From Demequinaceae bacterium (GTDB lineage: Bacteria > Actinomycetota > Actinomycetes > Actinomycetales > Demequinaceae), in the NCBI GenBank assembly GCA_016933155.1, contig JAFGBM010000003.1, positions 1-64,000 of the forward strand: a stretch of 64,000 nucleotides of DNA. The letters run 5' to 3'. The first letter of the stretch is position 1. Each line of letters opens with the position of its first letter. Under the pieces are notes generated by a model. It did not search any database, was not told the DNA's origin, and worked only from the letters and a program-made list of their open reading frames with translations. Shown in pieces: positions 61,601 to 64,000 of this stretch. The translations under genes and the position numbers were made by a program.

Positions 61601-62643
61601 ACCTGGGTGTACACCTCTCCGACCATCACTCCGTAGGCGGTGGCGAGCGCGGCGTCGGCGACCACCGTGTCGACGCTCAACGGAATCGGGCAATTCACCG
61701 GGATGAGAGGGGTCGCAGTGAGGCGCGGGGCACCGTTGTATTCGTTGACCAGGGCATCGCCGAGGTCACGATCAACGGTCGAGTTGTCGCTCAGGCCGCA
61801 GCCGAGGTACTCCAGGCCGGCGGGGATGTGGTCGACGAGGATGACGTCGTCAGTTGGGCCCTCGGTCGTGTTCCGAATGGTGATGGTGTAGACCGTGGTC
61901 TGATCGTGGACGCCTCGGGGGAGTTCGGACTCCGGGTGGGGCTCGGACTTGGTCATGTCGAGGGCGATCATGTCCGTCGTCGCCGTACTCGGGCCCTCCT
62001 CCGTGGTCTCGCTCTCGGCGATCGGGCCCCCAACCCCCGTCGATCCGTTGAAAACCGGCAGGTACGTCGGGTCGCCGCTCAGGGCCGCGTAGGCATCCAC
62101 ATCGAAGGTGGAGCCGACGGGGAAGACGTCGATGTCGGAGGTCTCGACCGTGCCCGTCGCGTCGGGGGGGATGGGCTGGGTCGGGAAGACGGTGACAGAG
62201 ACACCGTAGGTCCCGCCTGCGGGGAGGTCCGAGACGTCCTCCCACACCCACCGCTTCATGCCGGCGGGAAGGGGCGTTGGTGGGGGGGTGAGCGCGTCGT
62301 AGACGACGGGGTCCCCCAGGCTCGAGGAGTCGAATTCGATCCCCTCGGGGACGTCGAGGATGAGGGCGAGGTTGAATCCGTCGGTCGCTCCAGTGTTCGA
62401 TGCGGTGATCGTGTAGGTCGTCGTATCCCCGGCGATGACCTCGCCGCCCCCGCCGATGGAGACCGTCATCGTCGGGGGGACAGCCGAAGCAGAAGGGGCC
62501 GTCGCGACGACGGCCAACGGGCTCAGGACGAGAAGGGCGAGAAGGATTCGAGAGCATGCTCGGGCGATGGAGAAATGAGGGTCAGCACCCAATCGTGGCT
62601 GACCCTCTTGCCGGCGAATCCTCGCCAGGCCGGAGGCCCTCAT
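55648..62643 (-). CDS. Giant secreted DUF11-repeat surface protein with LASTG sorting signal
   Basis: 2331 residues. A long N-region leads to a signal-peptide core (SRILLALLVLSPLAVVATAPSASA), with cleavage likely after SASA. About 14 DUF11-like modules follow, each with a TYTITxxNTG-type strand and a DTLPAGL-type turn. Those after residue ~1350 are the most regular. The protein is rich in Thr, Asp and Val and poor in Lys. The end reads LASTG (2296-2300), a 24-residue hydrophobic helix and RRREAD, a complete sortase signal of the LAXTG form. Predicted: a wall-anchored fibre or adhesin. The function is inferred only. Confidence 0.85.
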   Translation of the reverse strand: MRASGLARIRRQEGQPRLGADPHFSIARACSRILLALLVLSPLAVVATAPSASAVPPTMTVSIGGGGEVIAGDTTTYTITASNTGATDGFNLALILDVPEGIEFDSSSLGDPVVYDALTPPPTPLPAGMKRWVWEDVSDLPAGGTYGVSVTVFPTQPIPPDATGTVETSDIDVFPVGSTFDVDAYAALSGDPTYLPVFNGSTGVGGPIAESETTEEGPSTATTDMIALDMTKSEPHPESELPRGVHDQTTVYTITIRNTTEGPTDDVILVDHIPAGLEYLGCGLSDNSTVDRDLGDALVNEYNGAPRLTATPLIPVNCPIPLSVDTVVADAALATAYGVMVGEVYTQVTWDLGTLAAGETRLVRYAAAVPLYENTVTWDGVGGAPSAASLGQTANLDNNNGPSTRHGDIATHVDGDTWTNIANVIGDYQGIVRTGADRATPDRADYTIYAMDLAVVKSVTGGDPFEVGQLTGFNLRLSQSEYMNSEDIVLTDTLPNGLCPLMPAGTILTEHDGITVPAECLVVGTVTGADMISVDAYGDGTFVIVFRPTSVAYPNPDDFILGPNETHDIVFDALNRDTYELAPSVYGPTTSGDGFGNTVEFDATDYAIPDLLSWFPDDWFVWDDSGAGIGSDLTTISKLVMPRDEVDVGLPPGTNPCTNGTFVAGPELGFRLGDTVCFQLTVNFPLSIDVRNPVVTDFLPRGLSYAGHEINAGLSTVPPGEIQEDATHAADGRLEWRLGHLGDLVNPDLYVTRGQTLVIDLWATVDAPSSGPILDKPENLMKYRQQNVEGVLYFLRDQAEIEIQPELELIKGVLEVEDNGAGVSSTRTALSEDDPDGTVFASNRDGIMVREGEVVTYRVDLHTMPYEADNAVVWDVLPAGITTADVSAISDGGTAYDPGDPGYPAGMDPTLNTRSVVIWTGIDVPYVGASLEAQRTLTYDVTIPVGTSVATSHDNTASIISYTGAINTSVDPNAQTYYPTDSFDTSLALLWNTLGTYTRDDSNVYLPSATIAKSVTSPLDTNNTALQAVKGEIIHFTYSVTIPAHSSVQNGVLSDALTTPANWIVESAFITVDYPGGSTAPGANGAFLVGADTFSIDTSDGELTFPALYTNATDTDQVFSVHLYVHVRGAATWGHSTTIRRNDTATFASSTQPNITATSGIYVITPNPTIVKLVNDDSVTAGQTVTYTLTARNVNTNIRPTLYDTVVVDCVPVELTGVALGVPSQGSAAIVPDVSCSGTRIVWDVGTLLSGSANYETLTYTATVSPASAGLATYTNTARLTGYSLDDPLTDRAVQTTTGTESVTVLGAPLVKDVDAPTATIGQERSYSISTTLPADVNFYDAAMIDDVPAGLAVSGVNMTCSYGGGGSCLGDLPGGGAALTPSGTNIGWWLGDIFSNADTRTITITYTGTVLDVPANVDAATIVDTAILRWNTTNDIVGPPADASYTPDAATLPDDATVTVVEPDVTIAKLVNGLDTDTVAPGETFTYAVTATNAGTSTAYAVTFEDVVPIGVVVDEATVIASGGTLSGEDPITGGGTISWSLASLATGAPNAHTFTYEAVLAPSTTLDGSALTNVAEVTGFTSHPLSTPGFDDDELRTYTGPTADAVVTPDFPDPTITKTPAAGLAYVGVRHTFTIVVTNDGNSLAQNVEVVDTLPANWVYDAGSTTVDGAPAADPAIAGQDLTWSAFPDLDPTESLTIVYTARPDAGATWTVANTGSFFPHTNDVTVTVDDSSGSSGNSGGPYTDSTSASVAINRADVVIDKAHVGDPTAGSAFSWTVTVTNDGPDEAVGPFVVVDTLPADATYTGFTGVGWSDDTSVPGQVTFTHAGPLANGGALPIITVNVTLPADLVVGSNFDNSVTVSNETLDLDLTNNTDDDPASTVIVADVELVKTSIGAPFLAGDTITWDIDITNNGPSVAATSFTVTDTLPATLDWASISTSGVGWACNPVTLAGDLVCTWSTATLLVGASLPTLTVEATILSDVTSTIDNTATVVHPTPDPDPGNNTDTTSDPVGTNADLALVKTTTSLDIPAAGTGTFRVDIVNNGPSDALDVTVLDQLPADLTYVGLVDMAPADTWTCVVNIADPTQVDCSLDSNGGTLPVGGSTWFELEVQASPTWTNADLNTATVTSTTPDPDPANNTDDSTTAPNLIVNKNAVPLIVEPGSAMAYTINVQSMSYGSTDDVTLTDPIPPRLRVDSIVIDASADPTVPDWLSCTLTGTDVEGYGGTLECILDGALARGRTTPNIHLTATVHPSASSGSLQNVATVEWTDPANLVAGTFSAIDDATIQIRFELASTGLVALGWRIGIALALVALGVMFMGASRRREAD

Positions 62644-62648
62644 GGTGC

Positions 62649-62664
62649 CTAAGCGTAACCTTAG
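62649..62664. promoter_or_regulatory. Inverted repeat before the surface-protein start
   Basis: CTAAG (62649-62653), six bases, CTTAG (62660-62664) form a perfect 5-base inverted repeat. It starts five bases upstream of the ATG, in the gap after the antiporter. It may be an operator. On the minus strand TAAGGTTA also matches half of an iron-box consensus, but the other half does not. Confidence 0.3.
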
Positions 62665-62671
62665 TCAGCGG

Positions 62672-63856
62672 CTAGGCCAAGCGGCTGCGTTTGGGATCGG
62701 TGAGGCGCATGAGGAGGGGCCCTGCGACCGCCAGGATCAAGACGTAAGCGGCTGCCAAGGGGCCGAGTTGGGACTCGACACCGGCCGTCACCCCCAGGCT
62801 CGCAATGATGATGGAGAACTCGCCTCTCGGGACGAGGGTGTAGGCCGTCCGTCGCTGGGCCTTCTTTCCCAGGCCCGCCCTGGCTGCGGCGAAGCGTCCC
62901 GTCGCCATCTTGGTGCCGACCCCGATCACGGCCAACGCGAGCGCGGGAATCAGGACGGCGGGAAGCGTCGAAGGCTCAACCTGCATGCCGAAGAAGACGA
63001 AGAAAAAGCCCCCGAAAACGTCCCGAAACGGGGGCAGAAGCATTCGCACATCGTCCGCCACCCTGCCGGACAGGGTCAACCCGAGGAGGAAGGCTCCGAC
63101 GGCTGCGGAAACCTGGACGGCGTCGGCGATGCCGGCAACGAGGAAGGTGATTCCGAGGATCGTCAGGATCAGAAGTTCATTGGAGTGGCTGTGGATCGCA
63201 CGCGAGACCCGGTCCCCGAGTCGGAAAGCGACAGCGAAGGCGAGGGTGACGGCGCCCAAGGCAATCGCGATGGCGAGGGCGCCTTGGGTGAAGCTGGCCC
63301 CAATCACCAACACGGCGACGATGGGGAGGAATACCGCCATGACGATGTCCTCCATGACGAGCAGGCTCAGGATGATCGGGGTCTCGCGGTTGGCGATCCG
63401 TCCCAGGTCATGAATCAGACGGGCGATGATTCCGGAGGACGAGATATAGGTGACCCCCGCGAGGAGGATCGAAGCCGTCCAGTTCCAGCCCAGGATCAGC
63501 CCGGCGGCGAAGCCGGGAAGACCGTTGAGGAGGCCATCAACGAGGCCCGCGAGCCAGGTCGACCGCATTCCATCCCGGAGGTCCTGTGGCGAGTACTCGA
63601 GGCCGAGGAGGAGCAGAAGGATGACGATGCCGATCTCCGCCCCGACGGAGAGGAACTCGTCTCCAGCGTCCACGGGGAAGGGCCCCCCCCGGCCGAGGAA
63701 GAGGCCTCCAATGAGGTAAAGGGGGACCGAGGGGATCCCCATCCGGGCGGCCAAACGACCGAGCATCGCCAGGACGAGGAGGACGACCCCCAGCCCGATG
63801 AGGATGTCCCCGACGTTGACCGCGGCCGAGCCGACCGCGTCGGACGCCTCCCTCAT
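62672..63856 (-). CDS. Cation:proton antiporter, CPA2/KhtU type
   Basis: 394 residues with about 12 membrane helices. Core motifs: YLIGGLFLGRGGPF, LLLLGLEYSPQDLRDG, VTYISSSGIIARLIHDLG and VAGIADAVQVSAAVGAFLLGLTLSG. Unlike KefC it has no C-terminal nucleotide domain. That domain is in the partner gene, whose stop overlaps this start by four bases (ATGA). Likely K+ (or Na+) efflux in exchange for protons; the ion is inferred. Confidence 0.9.
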   Translation of the reverse strand: MREASDAVGSAAVNVGDILIGLGVVLLVLAMLGRLAARMGIPSVPLYLIGGLFLGRGGPFPVDAGDEFLSVGAEIGIVILLLLLGLEYSPQDLRDGMRSTWLAGLVDGLLNGLPGFAAGLILGWNWTASILLAGVTYISSSGIIARLIHDLGRIANRETPIILSLLVMEDIVMAVFLPIVAVLVIGASFTQGALAIAIALGAVTLAFAVAFRLGDRVSRAIHSHSNELLILTILGITFLVAGIADAVQVSAAVGAFLLGLTLSGRVADDVRMLLPPFRDVFGGFFFVFFGMQVEPSTLPAVLIPALALAVIGVGTKMATGRFAAARAGLGKKAQRRTAYTLVPRGEFSIIIASLGVTAGVESQLGPLAAAYVLILAVAGPLLMRLTDPKRSRLA

Positions 63857-64000
63857 GCCCCGGTCAGGATCGCCGCGGCGGCCTTGACGGAATCGGCATC
63901 CCCCATGACAAGGACGACGTCACCTGCCATGAACTCGAAATTCGGCCCTGGCCCCGGTACGGCGTGTTCTCCTCTGATGACGGCCACAACGGAAGCCGAG
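63853..64000 (-). CDS. Antiporter regulatory subunit, RCK_C/TrkA-C domain, cut by window edge
   Basis: The visible C-terminal 48 residues read SVVAVIRGEHAVPGPGPNFE and continue MAGDVVLVMGDADSVKAAAAI before a TGA at 63855. This is a TrkA-C domain of the KhtT type (VVAVIR, then a GDVVLVMG strand). In KhtTU this subunit gates the antiporter by nucleotide binding. The N-terminal part lies beyond 64000. Confidence 0.85.
   Translation of the reverse strand, partial: SASVVAVIRGEHAVPGPGPNFEFMAGDVVLVMGDADSVKAAAAILTGA

Noticed and set aside
59785-62652. Two long plus-strand frames (59785-61191 and 61237-62652) opposite the DUF11 protein
   Set aside because: The minus-strand frame has a signal peptide, repeats and a sorting signal; the plus frames are its composition shadow.
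62645-62663. Full DtxR/IdeR iron box before the surface-protein gene
   Set aside because: One half matches the 19-base consensus well but the other half fails, for about 13 of 19 positions by eye.

Overview
This is a high-GC chromosomal window spanning the replication origin of an actinobacterium. The order rpmH-dnaA-dnaN-recF-DUF721-gyrB-gyrA-DUF3566-tRNA-Ile-tRNA-Ala, followed by crgA, a class E sortase, pabA/trpG, pknB-pknA-pbpA-rodA-pstP-fhaB-fhaA, is the classic actinobacterial origin-proximal layout. The rhamnose enzymes and RmlB/RmlC sequence features also resemble actinobacterial versions. I cannot assign an order or genus. Coding is compact: many same-strand genes overlap by ATGA, and three convergent pairs overlap by exactly CTAG.

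Left arm (1-7.8 kb): the end of a thioredoxin gene, a PLP aminotransferase and a D-Ala-D-Ala ligase run rightward. The leftward origin block is rpmH, rnpA, yidD, yidC, a Jag/KhpB RNA-binding protein, rsmG, parA and parB, with two near-perfect parS sites flanking rsmG. The dnaA-dnaN gap (9.4-9.8 kb) holds several DnaA-box-like 9-mers and is the likely oriC. Right of it come the replication and topoisomerase genes, tRNA-Ile, a 38-residue membrane peptide and tRNA-Ala.

Region 18.5-33.4 kb: a lysine/alanine-rich membrane protein, a cyclophilin, a zinc-finger rhomboid protease, crgA, sortase E, a small membrane protein and a glutamine amidotransferase. A CrtI-like oxidoreductase sits between these and the Ser/Thr kinase-cell wall elongation operon (pknB to fhaA). 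A second DnaA-box cluster lies between the rhomboid and crgA genes. tRNA-Leu(CAG) and a membrane protein close the block.

Region 33.4-42.4 kb is envelope polysaccharide synthesis: a WbbL-like rhamnosyltransferase with rmlA, rmlD, rmlC and rmlB (dTDP-L-rhamnose), then a leftward operon of a membrane protein, a polyprenyl-phosphate-type glycosyltransferase, a nitroreductase-family protein, a flippase-like membrane protein and a polysaccharide pyruvyl transferase. RmlB carries Ser where the catalytic Tyr is expected.

Region 42.6-55.6 kb is metabolic: glycine cleavage gcvP-gcvT-gcvH, and cobalamin-independent methionine synthesis (metF, metE) with an OsmC protein, a VOC protein and an aldo/keto reductase. 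It is interrupted by a lower-GC restriction-modification island (a C5-cytosine methyltransferase convergent with an HNH nuclease) beside the tag glycosylase gene. The right end carries a 2331-residue secreted DUF11-repeat protein ending in an LASTG sorting signal, a plausible substrate for the sortase E encoded 34 kb away, and a KhtTU-type cation/proton antiporter pair cut by the window edge.
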